From: Hyphomonas sp.
Lineage (GTDB): Bacteria > Pseudomonadota > Alphaproteobacteria > Caulobacterales > Hyphomonadaceae
Direction: 5' to 3'
Length of the DNA stretch: 64,000 nt
Assembly (NCBI RefSeq): GCF_022844445.1
Contig: NZ_JALHLS010000002.1
Location: 327,451 to 391,450, forward strand
Positions 18,475 to 28,336 of the stretch are shown in pieces. Positions within the stretch are counted from its first letter, which is position 1. Each line of letters begins with the position of its first letter. Below the pieces are notes generated by a model. It was given only the letters and a program-made list of their open reading frames with translations, made no database searches and was not told the DNA's origin. The position numbers and the translations under genes were made by a program.

Positions 18475-19010
18475 TGAGCGAACAACAACAACCGCAGGTC
18501 CGCCGCTTCCCGTTCTGGCTTACATTGTCCGTGCTCGGAAATCTCGTACTGATCGGCTTGCTGGCGGGCATTTTCCTGAAGGGACCAGCCGGACACGATC
18601 CCGGCCGCGATCGCGGCAAGGGCGGGGCAGGAATTGAGCTGACGGAAGCAGAGCGCGAAGGCGTGCGCCAGCTAATGCGCGAAAGCTTTGAAGCCGGGCG
18701 AGATGCCATGGCCGCGCGGCGCGAAGCCGAACGCGAACTGGCTACCGTGCTCAGGGCCGAAGTCTATGATGATGCCGCCGCCCGCGCGGCGCTCATGCGG
18801 CTGCGCGAAACGGACCGTGTCGCTCGGGAGACCGTGGGCAACCACATGTTTGACGGTCTCGCAGAGCTTTCGCCGGCGCAGCGCGCTCTGGTCGCCAGGA
18901 TAATGTCCGGCAACATGGAAAAGCGCGGCAAGCGCGGTGAACGACTTGAGAAGTGGCGCGAGCGCCGCGACCAGCGCACCGATGCGACGCCGGAGACCGG
19001 TCCGAACTAG
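18474..19010 (+). CDS. Periplasmic metal-sensor-like protein (CnrX/ZraP type)
   Basis: A membrane anchor (about 13-36) is followed by a long, charged, helical periplasmic domain with repeated Arg/Glu/Ala heptads and a C-terminal basic tail, as in the heavy-metal-resistance (CnrX/CnrY-linked, ZraP-like) family. The 178-residue gene starts within the stop of the anti-sigma gene (TGATG), giving a sigma/anti-sigma/sensor operon like cnrYXH. The family senses metals through His/Met ligands; few His are visible here, so the true signal may differ. Confidence 0.72.
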   Translation: MSEQQQPQVRRFPFWLTLSVLGNLVLIGLLAGIFLKGPAGHDPGRDRGKGGAGIELTEAEREGVRQLMRESFEAGRDAMAARREAERELATVLRAEVYDDAAARAALMRLRETDRVARETVGNHMFDGLAELSPAQRALVARIMSGNMEKRGKRGERLEKWRERRDQRTDATPETGPN

Positions 19011-19417
19011 TCCTTCGACTTGTGGGCCAGGCGCCCTGCGTTGGCTTCCCAGTTCTGCCCGTCAAACGGCGTGACCGTCACATTGAGCGCGTTCCAGTCA
19101 TCTAGGCACCGCCAGGTCACCGCATAGCCGTCCGGATTCGACCGGGGGACATAGAAACACTTGATCCCGCAAGTTTTGCAGAACAGGTGCCGCGCCCGGC
19201 GCGTGTTGAACGTGTACTCGGCCAGATTGTCAGCCCCCTGTACCAGCCGGAACCGGTTTGAAGGCACGATCACATGGATGTTGCCGCTCATCGCGCACAT
19301 CGAACAGTTGCAGTCTTCAACTTCGAAGGCCTGCGGCAGTTCGACCTCGAAGCGCACCGCGCCGCAATGGCAGCCGCCCGTACGCCAGCTCCGCGCGTTC
19401 ACGCTCAGCCAACCCAT
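19007..19417 (-). CDS. GFA-family zinc protein (glutathione-dependent formaldehyde-activating fold)
   Basis: The 136-residue protein carries the GFA zinc ligands: GGCHCGAV (C16, C18), EDCNCSMC (C36, C38, C41) and FCKTCGIKC (C80, C83). GFA proteins bind zinc and S-hydroxymethyl glutathione or related thiol adducts, but many have no tested function. It converges on the metal-sensor gene with a 4-base overlap and overlaps the amidase 3' end by 13 bases. Confidence 0.85.
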   Translation of the reverse strand: MGWLSVNARSWRTGGCHCGAVRFEVELPQAFEVEDCNCSMCAMSGNIHVIVPSNRFRLVQGADNLAEYTFNTRRARHLFCKTCGIKCFYVPRSNPDGYAVTWRCLDDWNALNVTVTPFDGQNWEANAGRLAHKSKD

Positions 19418-20853
19418 TGCGGCGGCTTGCGATGCGCCCAGGGCGCGGCTCGTTCCAGTTGTCCGGCAAGGGCCAGCAGCAGGCCTTCTTGCCCGAAGCG
19501 GGCGCCGAACATCATGCCGATCGGCAGGCCTCCCGGCGCGGTCGCCGTCGGCGCCGTCCAGTGTAGCGGCACTGACATCGCCGGCGCGCCCATATGGTTG
19601 AACACCGCGCAGTGCGGCGCAAAGCCGAATATGGCCTCGCCCATCTTCTGCGGGTCCGCCGTCAGCGCCATCGTGCCCAGCAGATCCGGTGCCCGGTGCA
19701 GTGTGGGAGACAGCGTCAGGTCGAACCCGCCCGCATCCAGAAAGTGTTCAAACTGGATAGCGGCCGTGATGAACACGTTGTTCGCCTTGGCAAGTTCCAT
19801 CATGGGCACTGTGCGTCCTAGCCGCACCATTCCTGCTGTCACTGGCTCGATTTCATCATCCGTGACCGGACGGCCGCGCGCCGCGCCATACTCGTCCAAC
19901 TGCGCCGCGATATTCGCCGAGATTGTGAACAGCCCGGCCTTGCCGAGCGCTTCACCATCCAGCAACGGCCCCGCCTCCACCACGATATGCCCGAGGTTTT
20001 CGAGCAGCTTCGCCGTTGCTGCGAGCCCGGCCGCTGCCTCGGCGTCCGGCTTCGTGCCGTTCGGCGCTGTGCGCCAGAGCGCGATGCGGAGCTGCTTCGG
20101 GTCGCGGTCGAGCTCGTTGAGATAAGGCCGCACCGGCGGCGTCGCGATATAGCGGCTGCCGGTCTCCGGTCCATGCGTGAGATCCAGCAGCGCCGCTGTG
20201 TCCCGTACCGACCGGCTGACGACATGCACGGTCGAGAGGCCATTCCAGCCTTCCGTCCGCGAGGGGCCCATCGGGATGCGGCCGCGTGAGGGCTTAAGGC
20301 CGAAGACGCCGCAGCAGGCGGCCGGGATGCGGATCGAGCCGCCCCCATCGCTCGCCTGCGCCACCGGCAGCACACCGGACGCCACCGCCGCCGCCGCGCC
20401 GCCGGAGGAGCCGCCGGCAATGCGTGTGCGGTCCCAGGGATTGCGCGTCTGACCGTAGAGCGTGGACTCGGTCGTCAACGTCAGTCCGAATTCCGGTGTT
20501 GTGGTCGAGCCGAAGAAGACGAGCCCGGCTTCGCGGTAGCGTTTCACCAGAGTTGTATCGTCCGTGCACACTACATCCCTATAAGCCCGGCTGCCTCCCG
20601 TCAGGGGTGCGCCCTTTGCGCCGACCGCTAGGTCCTTGGTGACAAACGGAACGCCCGCATAAGGCCCTTCAAGTCCGCCCTTCGCAATTTGCTCGCGCGC
20701 GAGATCGGGATAGAGCGCTGCAAAACAGTTCACCCGCGCCTGTGCCTTCTCGGCCCGGCTCAAAACCGCTTCCAGCAGCTCAGACGGTGAAATTTGCCGT
20801 GTCCGGACAAGTTCCGCAAGGCTCAGGCCGTCCAGTTCCGATGTATCCGCCAT
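19405..20853 (-). CDS. Amidase signature-family hydrolase
   Basis: The 482-residue protein has the Ser-cisSer-Lys triad of amidases: K73 (FVTKDLAV), the GGSSGG loop near 147-152 and nucleophile S173 ([10 protein letters not shown]). It hydrolyses an amide bond, but the substrate cannot be told; the close family includes 6-aminohexanoate-cyclic-dimer hydrolase-like enzymes. It precedes the GFA gene on the same strand, with a 13-base overlap. Confidence 0.85.
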   Translation of the reverse strand: MADTSELDGLSLAELVRTRQISPSELLEAVLSRAEKAQARVNCFAALYPDLAREQIAKGGLEGPYAGVPFVTKDLAVGAKGAPLTGGSRAYRDVVCTDDTTLVKRYREAGLVFFGSTTTPEFGLTLTTESTLYGQTRNPWDRTRIAGGSSGGAAAAVASGVLPVAQASDGGGSIRIPAACCGVFGLKPSRGRIPMGPSRTEGWNGLSTVHVVSRSVRDTAALLDLTHGPETGSRYIATPPVRPYLNELDRDPKQLRIALWRTAPNGTKPDAEAAAGLAATAKLLENLGHIVVEAGPLLDGEALGKAGLFTISANIAAQLDEYGAARGRPVTDDEIEPVTAGMVRLGRTVPMMELAKANNVFITAAIQFEHFLDAGGFDLTLSPTLHRAPDLLGTMALTADPQKMGEAIFGFAPHCAVFNHMGAPAMSVPLHWTAPTATAPGGLPIGMMFGARFGQEGLLLALAGQLERAAPWAHRKPPQWVG

Positions 20854-20923
20854 GTGCTCTTCTCCCGCGTTCGTCGATGATGCATGCCTTCATAGGTCAG
20901 TCTGGAGAAACCGGAAACAGGGA

Positions 20924-21325
20924 TCAGTCCTCTTCGAGTTTCGCGTCGATCTCCTCGTCCGACCAACCGAAATGGTGGCCAAGTTCGTGAATGAACACGT
21001 GGGTCACAAGTTCCTCGATGGTGGTGTCGCCGCGTTGCGCCCATTCGAACAGGATCGGCAAGCGGTAGAGATAGATCAGGGGCCGCTCGATCGTCGGCTG
21101 CGTCACGCTTTCAATCGTCAGCGGTACGCCGACATAAAGCCCCGTCAGGTCCAGCGGGTCGTCAATCTCCATGTCATCGAGCAGGGCGTCCTCGGCATAG
21201 TCCATCACGAGGATGCGCACGTCACCCGCCGCACTGCGCATGAACTCCGGTAGCTCGGCGAAACACTTCTCCGCGCAGGCCAGCATTTCGTCGGCGCCGG
21301 GCGCTATCTGGTCAAACGCGCTCAC
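20924..21325 (-). CDS. Zincin-like metallopeptidase family protein
   Basis: A compact 133-residue protein with the zincin motif [14 protein letters not shown]: zinc ligands H113 and H117, catalytic E114, third ligand probably D123. This is the minimal-zincin family (pfam Zincin_1), known structurally but with unclear substrates. The start overlaps the ybjQ stop by 4 bases, so the two are co-translated. Confidence 0.85.
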   Translation of the reverse strand: MSAFDQIAPGADEMLACAEKCFAELPEFMRSAAGDVRILVMDYAEDALLDDMEIDDPLDLTGLYVGVPLTIESVTQPTIERPLIYLYRLPILFEWAQRGDTTIEELVTHVFIHELGHHFGWSDEEIDAKLEED

Positions 21326-21642
21326 GCGACCAGGACGGCCGTGCCGGAAACGGCGACCATCATCATTGAGCCCTGCTGGCCGACCACGCCATAGTCGAAC
21401 TTGATGCCGACGATCGCATTCGCGCCCAGCTTGCCCGCTTCCTCGATCATCTCGCGGATCGCGTCATCCCGAGTCTCGCGCAGCGTACTCTCATAGGATT
21501 CCGAACGCCCGCCCACGAGGTTGGTGAAGCTTGCCAGGATATCCTTGCCGAGGTGCGCCCCGATCACGACCTCTCCGCAGACGAGGCCCTTGTAGGCCGT
21601 GATGCTGCGTCCTTCGATGGACGAGGTGGTCGAGAGGATCAT
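21322..21642 (-). CDS. ybjQ: YbjQ-family pentameric protein (DUF74)
   Basis: The 106-residue product matches the YbjQ/DUF74 family throughout: [17 protein letters not shown], then [22 protein letters not shown] and [13 protein letters not shown]. These small pentamers have no settled role, although heavy-metal binding has been proposed. It lies 10 bases after the methylmalonyl-CoA mutase large subunit gene and overlaps the zincin-like gene. Confidence 0.88.
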   Translation of the reverse strand: MILSTTSSIEGRSITAYKGLVCGEVVIGAHLGKDILASFTNLVGGRSESYESTLRETRDDAIREMIEEAGKLGANAIVGIKFDYGVVGQQGSMMMVAVSGTAVLVA

Positions 21643-21652
21643 GCGCGAGTCC

Positions 21653-23815
21653 TTATTCTGCTGCCGTCAGGGCCGGATCCGTCTTGCCGTCCAGCAATTC
21701 GAGCATGCGAATCGCGCTGTCGGCAATCACGGTGCCCGGTGGGAAGATGGCGGCGGCGCCGGCTGTGCGCAAGGCGTCGAAGTCCTGCGGCGGGATCACG
21801 CCGCCCACGATGATCCGCGCATTCGCCGCGCCTTCGTTGCCGAGGGCGCGTTTCAGCTCCGGCACCAGCGTCAGGTGACCTGCGGCCAACGACGAAGCCG
21901 CGACGATGTCGACACCTGCCTTGCGCGCATCGCGTGCGGCTTCTTCCGGCGTCTGGAACAGCGGGCCTATCTCGACTTCCCAGCCAAGGTCCATCAGCGC
22001 GGAGGCGACCACCTTCTGCCCACGGTCATGCCCGTCCTGGCCCATCTTGGCGATGTAGATCTTCGGCCGGCGGCCGTGCGCCGTCTCGAAGCTCGCGGCC
22101 AGCCTCTTGGCGTACTCGGCCTTGTCATTGCCCTTCACGCCGCCGCCATAGACGCCCTTGATCGAGCGGATCACCGCGCTGTGGCGGCCCTGGCTGCGCT
22201 CCACGGCTTCCGAAATCTCGCCTACGGTCGCCTTGGCACGCGCCGCGTCCACCGCCAGCGCGAGCAGGTTGCCGCTGGTGCCCGCGGCGGCTGCCGCAAT
22301 CGCGTTCAGCTTCGCCTCGACCTCTGCGCCGTTGCGTTCGGCCTTCAGGCGCGCGAGCTTCTCGAGCTGCATCCGGCGCACGGCGGCATTGTCGACCTTC
22401 AGCACAGGGACTTCCTCGTCCTCGTCCAGAAGGAACTTGTTGACGCCGACCACGGTCTGCGTGCCGCTGTCGATGCGCGCCTGCGTATTGGCGGCAGCTT
22501 CCTCGATGCGCAGCTTCGGCAGGCCTTCCTCGATGGCCTTCGCCATGCCGCCCATCGCCTCGACTTCGGCAATGTGCTTGAGCGCCTTGGCGGCCAGGTC
22601 ATGCGTCAGGCGCTCGACATAATATGAGCCGCCGAACAGGTCGATGGACTGGCAGGCGCCCGCTTCCTGTTGCAGCAAGATCTGTGTGTTGCGCGCAATC
22701 CGGGCCGAGAAATCCGTGGGCAGCGCGAGTGCTTCGTCAAAGCTGTTGGTGTGCAGGCTCTGCGTTTGTCCGCCCGCCGCCGCGATGGCTTCAAGGCAGG
22801 TGCGGATCACGTTGTTGTAGACGTCCTGCGCCGTCAGGCTCCAGCCGGAGGTCTGTGAATGTGTGCGCAGGCTGAGCGATTTGTCAGACTTCGGGCTGAA
22901 ATTCTCCTTCACGAGCTTCGCCCAGATCAGGCGCGCGGCGCGCATCTTTGCGACTTCCATGAACGTGTTCATGCCGATAGCCCAGAAGAAGGACAGGCGC
23001 GGCGCAAACGCGTCAACGTCCAGCCCGGCGGCTACGCCAGCACGGATGTACTCGATGCCATCGGCGAGCGTGTAGGCAAGTTCAAGGTCCGCCGTCGCGC
23101 CCGCTTCCTGCATGTGATAGCCGGAAATCGAGATCGAGTTGAATTTCGGCATCTTCTGCGACGTGAAGGCAAAAATGTCCGAAATGATCCGCATGCTGGG
23201 TTTCGGCGGATAGATATAGGTGTTGCGCACCATGAACTCTTTCAGAATGTCGTTCTGAATCGTTCCGGCCAGCTTCTCCGGCGGCACGCCCTGTTCCTCG
23301 GCGGCCACGATGTAGAGCGCCAGGATCGGCAAGACCGCGCCGTTCATCGTCATCGACACCGACATCTGGTCCAGCGGGATGCCGGAGAACAGCGTGCGCA
23401 TGTCGAGGATCGAATCGATTGCCACGCCCGCCATGCCGACATCACCAGAGACGCGCACGTGATCGGAATCATAGCCCCGGTGGGTGGCTAGGTCGAACGC
23501 AACCGAAAGCCCCTTCTGCCCGGCAGCGAGGTTGCGCCGGTAGAAGGCGTTGGAATCCTCAGCCGTCGAAAAGCCGGCATACTGACGGATCGTCCAGGGC
23601 TGGTTTGTGTACATGGTCGGGTAGGGGCCCCGGCCGAATGGGGTCAGGCCGGGATAGTCGTCCACGAAGTCCAGCCCCGCGCTGTCCGCAGCGGTGAAGG
23701 CAGTCTTCACCGCGATGCCTTCCGGCGTTTCCCAGGCCTCGCCCAGCGTCGGCTTGCCCGCCTTCACGGCAGGGGTCTCTAAAGCGAGTTTCGTGAAATC
23801 TGGAAACTTGGTCAT
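21653..23815 (-). CDS. mutB: Methylmalonyl-CoA mutase, large (catalytic) subunit
   Basis: The 720-residue protein has the TIM-barrel acyl-CoA domain ([33 protein letters not shown]) and a C-terminal cobalamin domain with the DxHxxG motif (DGHDRG, axial H596). It interconverts (R)-methylmalonyl-CoA and succinyl-CoA in propionate/methylmalonate metabolism. The start at 23815 overlaps the mutA stop by 4 bases; a longer in-frame extension to 24019 is only the shadow of mutA. No epimerase or MeaB chaperone gene is nearby. Confidence 0.96.
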   Translation of the reverse strand: MTKFPDFTKLALETPAVKAGKPTLGEAWETPEGIAVKTAFTAADSAGLDFVDDYPGLTPFGRGPYPTMYTNQPWTIRQYAGFSTAEDSNAFYRRNLAAGQKGLSVAFDLATHRGYDSDHVRVSGDVGMAGVAIDSILDMRTLFSGIPLDQMSVSMTMNGAVLPILALYIVAAEEQGVPPEKLAGTIQNDILKEFMVRNTYIYPPKPSMRIISDIFAFTSQKMPKFNSISISGYHMQEAGATADLELAYTLADGIEYIRAGVAAGLDVDAFAPRLSFFWAIGMNTFMEVAKMRAARLIWAKLVKENFSPKSDKSLSLRTHSQTSGWSLTAQDVYNNVIRTCLEAIAAAGGQTQSLHTNSFDEALALPTDFSARIARNTQILLQQEAGACQSIDLFGGSYYVERLTHDLAAKALKHIAEVEAMGGMAKAIEEGLPKLRIEEAAANTQARIDSGTQTVVGVNKFLLDEDEEVPVLKVDNAAVRRMQLEKLARLKAERNGAEVEAKLNAIAAAAAGTSGNLLALAVDAARAKATVGEISEAVERSQGRHSAVIRSIKGVYGGGVKGNDKAEYAKRLAASFETAHGRRPKIYIAKMGQDGHDRGQKVVASALMDLGWEVEIGPLFQTPEEAARDARKAGVDIVAASSLAAGHLTLVPELKRALGNEGAANARIIVGGVIPPQDFDALRTAGAAAIFPPGTVIADSAIRMLELLDGKTDPALTAAE

Positions 23816-25731
23816 TGGGCCACTCCGAGTTCGGCATGGGCAAGCTTGAGGAGATGTACCACATCCGCGCCCGCAAAGATGTTGGCGTCGATGCCGGCGC
23901 CTTCCAGCCTGCCCGCGAGCCAGACGCGCTGGGCGCCGGCTTTCTTCAGGGCGTCGGCGGCCCCGGCGGCCTCGGCTTCGTAATTCTTGTCGGTGCTGCA
24001 CAGCACCGCGATCCGGCAACCGGACGCCTTGAATGCTGAGGCCAGTTCTGCAACCGTCTTAGGCGGCACGGGCGGCTCTTTCGAGACGATCCCGCCGGCC
24101 GCAAACAGGTTGCGTGCAAAATCGGCCCGCGCGGTAAACTCCGCGAGGCTCCCGAGCGTGGCGAGAAACACCGCAGGCGGACGATCCGCCTTTGCCGCCG
24201 CGTCGCGCAGCGTCTCGAACGGCGCAGCCAGGCGGGTGGGCGTAAGGGCAGGGGCCGACGCATCTGCGCCGCCCGCAATCGCCGCCTTCACGAAATGCTG
24301 GATGCCTGCCGTCGAGAAGCCAGCACGCGGCGTCGGTGTCTCTACGTCCGCGACCGGCGCGCCGATTTCCTCGATCAGCGGATACTCGCTGACGCCCGTC
24401 ACCGGGATCTTGCGCCGCGCAATGTCTTTGGCCCGCGTCTCGCGCACGGCTGCCACACGGCCCTGGAACGCGCCGGCGGCCAGCGAGGCCGCAAAACCGC
24501 CTTCGCCCTCGATCTTCTGGAATTCGACCCACGCCGCCTTGGCGAGGTCGTCTGCCAGCGTTTCCGTAAACCACGCCCCGCCGGTCGCATCAGCGACCCG
24601 GCCCAGCTGGCTCTCTTCCATCGCGATGATCTGCGTGTTGCGCGCGATCCGGCGGCCAAGTTCCTCCGGCAGGCCCAGCGCTTCATTGAAGGCGCGCACC
24701 GTGAGGATGTCGGCCCCGCCGACTGCGCCCGCAAAGGCCGCCGCCGTCCCGCGCAGCATGTTCGTCCACGGATCATATTTCGTCAGCATCCGCAGGGACG
24801 TCACCCCCTGCAAGCGCATCGGCGAGGCTGCCAGCCCCAGCGCGTCAAGGCAGCGCGCCCAGAGACGCCGCGCCGCACGCAGCTTGGCAATGCCGATGCC
24901 GTAATTTGCGTCCAGCGACAGCGCGAACGTGAAGTTCGCCGCGATCTTCGCGGTGTCCGCATGCCCGTCCAGCCGGCGCAGCGTGTCGATGGCTGAAGCG
25001 ATCAGGGCGCCGAGTTCCTGCGCCTCCGATCCGCCCGCCTCGTGCACCATGCGCGCATCGATGCGGAAAAGCCCTGCCAGCGCAAACTTCGCGCCGAGCG
25101 CGTTCGCTACCGCGCCATGCCGCACAAATGCCGCGTCCACGCCGCCTGCCAGCGTGCCGGTGCGCGCCAGGGCGCCCAGCGGATCCATGTTGAAGTCAAT
25201 CTTCAGGCCGGCGGCGTTTTCCTGCGTCTCGGCCCAGAGGCCTAGCAGCGCGGCCGCCGGTGCGCCGGGAGAGGTTGCATGGTCGAGCGCCACGCCGGCA
25301 AAGTCGGCGCGCACGCCGGCCAGCGCCGTGTCGAAGTCCGCTGCCTCTGTGATCTGCACGCCGGCTGTTCCGGCCGGGTCGAGTGCGATCTCGATAGACG
25401 AGACACCGCGCTCCAGGTCGCGCAGGATTTCCGCATTGGCCTGCTCGGCAGAAGGGTGGGCAAAGGATTGTCGGATGTCCCAGGGCAGCCACTTGTCCGG
25501 CGCTGCGGTTTTCCCGCGCAGGAAGGGCGCTGCGCCGGGAATGCCGAGGGGGTCGTGACCGGCGGCAAAATCGCTCTCGCGGTAGAGCGCCTTGATGCCC
25601 ACGCCATCCGCCGTCTTGCGGGTCAGCGTGTCGGGCCCTTTGCCTTTCAAGGCCTTTTCGACCTCGCGCAGCCAGTCGGCTTCGGTGGCTTCGGGGAATG
25701 CGGAACTGAAGGGGAGGATGTCGTCTGCCAT
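23812..25731 (-). CDS. mutA: Methylmalonyl-CoA mutase, small subunit
   Basis: The 639-residue protein is homologous to the large subunit ([37 protein letters not shown]) but lacks the cobalamin-ligating DxHxxG His, as expected for the non-catalytic MutA partner. The start at 25731 was chosen because [20 protein letters not shown] is the family N-terminus and GGGGAGG-like sequence is absent from upstream alternatives. mutA and mutB are coupled by ATGA. Confidence 0.93.
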   Translation of the reverse strand: MADDILPFSSAFPEATEADWLREVEKALKGKGPDTLTRKTADGVGIKALYRESDFAAGHDPLGIPGAAPFLRGKTAAPDKWLPWDIRQSFAHPSAEQANAEILRDLERGVSSIEIALDPAGTAGVQITEAADFDTALAGVRADFAGVALDHATSPGAPAAALLGLWAETQENAAGLKIDFNMDPLGALARTGTLAGGVDAAFVRHGAVANALGAKFALAGLFRIDARMVHEAGGSEAQELGALIASAIDTLRRLDGHADTAKIAANFTFALSLDANYGIGIAKLRAARRLWARCLDALGLAASPMRLQGVTSLRMLTKYDPWTNMLRGTAAAFAGAVGGADILTVRAFNEALGLPEELGRRIARNTQIIAMEESQLGRVADATGGAWFTETLADDLAKAAWVEFQKIEGEGGFAASLAAGAFQGRVAAVRETRAKDIARRKIPVTGVSEYPLIEEIGAPVADVETPTPRAGFSTAGIQHFVKAAIAGGADASAPALTPTRLAAPFETLRDAAAKADRPPAVFLATLGSLAEFTARADFARNLFAAGGIVSKEPPVPPKTVAELASAFKASGCRIAVLCSTDKNYEAEAAGAADALKKAGAQRVWLAGRLEGAGIDANIFAGADVVHLLKLAHAELGVAQ

Positions 25732-25833
25732 GGCGCGGGATTTAGGGCATTCCGGGTGCGCTTGTGAACCGTTTCCTTTGGGACACCGCGACACCGAGTC
25801 TGCCCACTTGACGCACTGCCCAGATTCTGCGAT

Positions 25834-25848
25834 TGAGAATTATTCGCA
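25834..25848 (+). promoter_or_regulatory. Fur-box-like palindrome
   Basis: TGAGAAT-T-ATTCGCA forms a 7-1-7 dyad with one mismatch, 18 bases before the start of a small hypothetical gene. The arms resemble the GAGAAT/GCGAAT half-sites of bacterial Fur boxes. A -35-like TTGACG lies at 25808-25813. Binding of Fur (or Irr/Mur) is inference. Confidence 0.35.
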
Positions 25849-25865
25849 AAACTGGAGACCAAGCC

Positions 25866-26171
25866 ATGCGCCCGTCCCGTCTAGCCGATGCAAGCCCGCT
25901 CCACCCGGCGTCGCCGGCGGATGGTCCGGCTTCCGAAATGACGGGGCTCTGCCGGACCTGTCCGGCCAGTCCACATCTGCCTGCCGGCACCGTTTCCTCC
26001 CCGATGCCCGCCAGTGCACCTTTGTGCGACTGGATCGATTCCCAGGCGACTGTGCTTGGTCTCTGGCTCGACCGCCTGATCGAGCAGGGCGACCCGGAGG
26101 ATCTGATCTCGATGGTCCACCGCCAGCAGGCGTGGCTGGAAATGCTGCGCACGCGGATGGTTCGTGGCTGA
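25866..26171 (+). CDS. Small hypothetical protein
   Basis: The 101-residue protein starts at ATG 25866, with GGAGACC 6 bases upstream. The first half is Pro/Ser/Ala-rich with an LCRTCP motif. The second half is a predicted amphipathic helical pair (WIDSQATVLGLWLDRLIEQ and SMVHRQQAWLEMLRTRM). No signal peptide or membrane segment. I do not recognise the family. The Fur-like palindrome just upstream suggests iron-linked control. It is divergent from mutA. Confidence 0.6.
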   Translation: MRPSRLADASPLHPASPADGPASEMTGLCRTCPASPHLPAGTVSSPMPASAPLCDWIDSQATVLGLWLDRLIEQGDPEDLISMVHRQQAWLEMLRTRMVRG

Positions 26172-26348
26172 AACCTGTTCAAGGCTGCTGCGTTCATGCT
26201 TCGCCGCCTGAGTGAATCAGGTGGCGCACGCAATAGGAAGCATGATTTACACTCTATAGGCGGCAATCCGGCGTATGCCGGTGCCCAGCCTCGCGGCGCT
26301 CCGGCCAATCCTGTCCTTCGACGCGCCGCCGAACCACAGGTGACCCTA

Positions 26349-26696
26349 ATGTCCGATTCCGCCTCCAACGCTTCAAAACGCGCCAAAGCCGCCGCCGACA
26401 AGGCGACCCGTGAACTCGAAGCACGCCTCGAAGCGCTGCGCGAGGAAATGGACGAAATCCTGAGTACGCTCGGCAAAAAGACCGAGACCAAGGCCGATGC
26501 GCTGGCCGACATCTTCTCCGGCGAGGCCGCCGAGGAAGTCCTCGGCGAGTTGCGCGCCATCGTTACTGAAATCAAGGAAAAGGCTGTTGCGGCCGAGAAG
26601 AAGGTCGTCGAGACGGCCCGCGAGAATCCGCTCCAGACGCTGCTTGTCGCCTTCGGCGTCGGCTTCCTCGCCTCGCTCCTTCTGCGTAACAAGTAA
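26349..26696 (+). CDS. ElaB/YqjD/DUF883-type membrane-anchored protein
   Basis: The 115-residue protein has a long charged coiled-coil region (about 5-90, rich in Lys, Glu and Ala) and a C-terminal membrane helix (about 95-111) ending in RNK. That is the layout of the ElaB/YqjD (DUF883) family, inner-membrane proteins that can bind ribosomes in E. coli. Start ATG 26349 is chosen; the open frame upstream has no coding character. Followed 9 bases later by a holin-like gene. Confidence 0.78.
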   Translation: MSDSASNASKRAKAAADKATRELEARLEALREEMDEILSTLGKKTETKADALADIFSGEAAEEVLGELRAIVTEIKEKAVAAEKKVVETARENPLQTLLVAFGVGFLASLLLRNK

Positions 26697-26705
26697 TTCC
26701 GCGCA

Positions 26706-27137
26706 ATGCGCCTTCTGCCACTGCTCAGCTCTCTCCTGTCGGTCGCCAGCCTTGACGTGGGCGGCGCTGTATCGCGCCGCGCCAAGGGGCTCGGCTACGC
26801 ATTGGCGGCAGGGCTGTTTCTGTTCACCGCCTATGTGCTGGCTGTGGGCGCGCTCGCGTTCTTCCTGGCCGAGCGGATGAGCCCCTGGGCCGCCCTCAGC
26901 GCTGTCGCGCTCGGTTTCATCGGCATGGCGGCCATCGTCTACCTGTTGGGCGTCCGGTCGGCGCAGGCTGCGGAGGCGCGCGCCAAGGAAGTCGCCGACG
27001 CCCGCCAGAAAGCCACCCTCAGCACGCTCAGCGGCCTTGCCATGGGCGGCGGCTCGGCCAAGACGCTGATCATCGCCGCGCTCGCCGGTTTGCTGGCCGG
27101 CGGCCTGCTCGACGGCAAGTCCGGCAAGGACGACTGA
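26706..27137 (+). CDS. Phage-holin-family-like integral membrane protein
   Basis: The 143-residue protein has two strong membrane helices (about 26-55 and 60-85), a polar linker (QAAEARAKEVADARQK) and a third weaker hydrophobic C-terminal segment (about 117-136). It resembles the holin-superfamily III/DUF proteins that commonly follow DUF883 genes. Despite the family name, pore formation has not been shown for these chromosomal members. It is operonic with the DUF883 gene and lies 104 bases before a lysin-like gene. Confidence 0.68.
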   Translation: MRLLPLLSSLLSVASLDVGGAVSRRAKGLGYALAAGLFLFTAYVLAVGALAFFLAERMSPWAALSAVALGFIGMAAIVYLLGVRSAQAAEARAKEVADARQKATLSTLSGLAMGGGSAKTLIIAALAGLLAGGLLDGKSGKDD

Positions 27138-27240
27138 TTCGGCTCCGGCGCCATCGCCTGATTGTCACGCTTTCGACTTAAATCCGTGTAGGGTCTGCCT
27201 TCAAGGCGTGGCACAACGATGCCATGCGGGAGGGCAGCTC

Positions 27241-28263
27241 ATGGCAAAAATCGTCACCATCAACGGCGTCGGGGACGTAGACCTCGATAAGATCGCAAAG
27301 CTGCTGCCCGGCCGCAACGGCTGGGACATCCTGCAGCTCGGCACGCAGGGCCGCTACATCAAGGCCATCATAGACTCCTGGCCAACGCTCGAGCGCTACG
27401 ACATCTACACGCCCCTGCGCCTCGGTCACTTCTTCGGGCAGGGCCTCGTCGAAACCGGCTGGCTGAAATACACCGAGGAAGGCTTCAGCTATTCCGCCGA
27501 AGGCCTGATCAAGACCTTCCGCCACTACCGCCGCAATCCGGACCTTGCCAGGCAGCACGCCCGCAAGCCGGAGCTGATCGCCAACACCGTCTATGGCGGC
27601 CGCGCCGACCTCGGCAACACGCAGGAAGGCGATGGCTGGAAATTTCGTGGCCGCGGTTTCATCCAGCTGACTGGCCGCGACAACTACACCCGCTATGGCG
27701 ACGCCGCGGGCATCGACCTTGTGAATGATCCCGACATCATCAAGCGCGACCTCACCAAGTCCGTCGAAGTGGCTGCTGCCTTCTGGAAAACCAATGGCCT
27801 CAATGCCTACGCCGACCAGAACGACGCCGTGAAAGTCTCGCGCGGTGTAAATCGCGGCAACCCGAACGATCCCGCCGCCGCCAATCACGAAGACCTGCGG
27901 ATCCTGTGGACGAACACCGCACTCTCGGTCACCCAGTCCCCGCAGAACGTCGCGCCGGAACCCGCGCCGACCACGCCCTCGCTGAAACCGCTGCAGGCCG
28001 GCAATCGGGGTGAGCGCGTGCGCGAACTGCAACAGGATCTCGAAACCCTCGGCATCGCGACTGGCGGTGTGGACGGTATATACGGCCAGGGAACCCGCCG
28101 CGCCGTCGTCGCCTTCCAGCAGGAAAACGGCCTGCCGGTCACCGGCATCGCCGACGCCGCCACCATCACCGCGATCGACCTTGCCGCCGCCGATCCCGCC
28201 CGCACCCGCGCCGCCGCGCTCGACCGCAACAACACGCCTATCTTCGGCCCACCTCAAACCTGA
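27241..28263 (+). CDS. GH19-like endolysin with peptidoglycan-binding domain
   Basis: The 340-residue protein has a family-19 glycoside hydrolase (chitinase/lysozyme-like) domain at about 20-215, with catalytic-type E71 in GHFFGQGLVETGW and the signature GWKFRGRGFIQLTGRDNY. A Pro-rich linker leads to a PG_binding_1 domain at about 250-315 (LQQDLETLGI...GIYGQGTRRAVVAFQ). It should cleave glycan chains of peptidoglycan. There is no signal peptide, as in phage endolysins needing a holin. Start ATG 27241 is preferred over an upstream in-frame start at 27208. No phage genes flank it. Confidence 0.85.
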   Translation: MAKIVTINGVGDVDLDKIAKLLPGRNGWDILQLGTQGRYIKAIIDSWPTLERYDIYTPLRLGHFFGQGLVETGWLKYTEEGFSYSAEGLIKTFRHYRRNPDLARQHARKPELIANTVYGGRADLGNTQEGDGWKFRGRGFIQLTGRDNYTRYGDAAGIDLVNDPDIIKRDLTKSVEVAAAFWKTNGLNAYADQNDAVKVSRGVNRGNPNDPAAANHEDLRILWTNTALSVTQSPQNVAPEPAPTTPSLKPLQAGNRGERVRELQQDLETLGIATGGVDGIYGQGTRRAVVAFQQENGLPVTGIADAATITAIDLAAADPARTRAAALDRNNTPIFGPPQT

Positions 28264-28336
28264 TTCCGCAGGCACTTGCTGCCAGCGCCGGACCGGCCTT
28301 TAATCCTTCGAACAGAAAAACCGGAGGAACAGGAAG

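Noticed and set aside
21599..22627. 342-codon plus-strand open frame
   Set aside because: It is antisense to mutB, whose motifs and length are complete.
23816..24019. N-terminal extension of the mutase large subunit
   Set aside because: It overlaps mutA in another frame; [14 protein letters not shown] at 23815 is the natural start.
26706..28263. A prophage or phage remnant
   Set aside because: Apart from holin-like and lysin genes there are no integrase, capsid, tail or attachment features.
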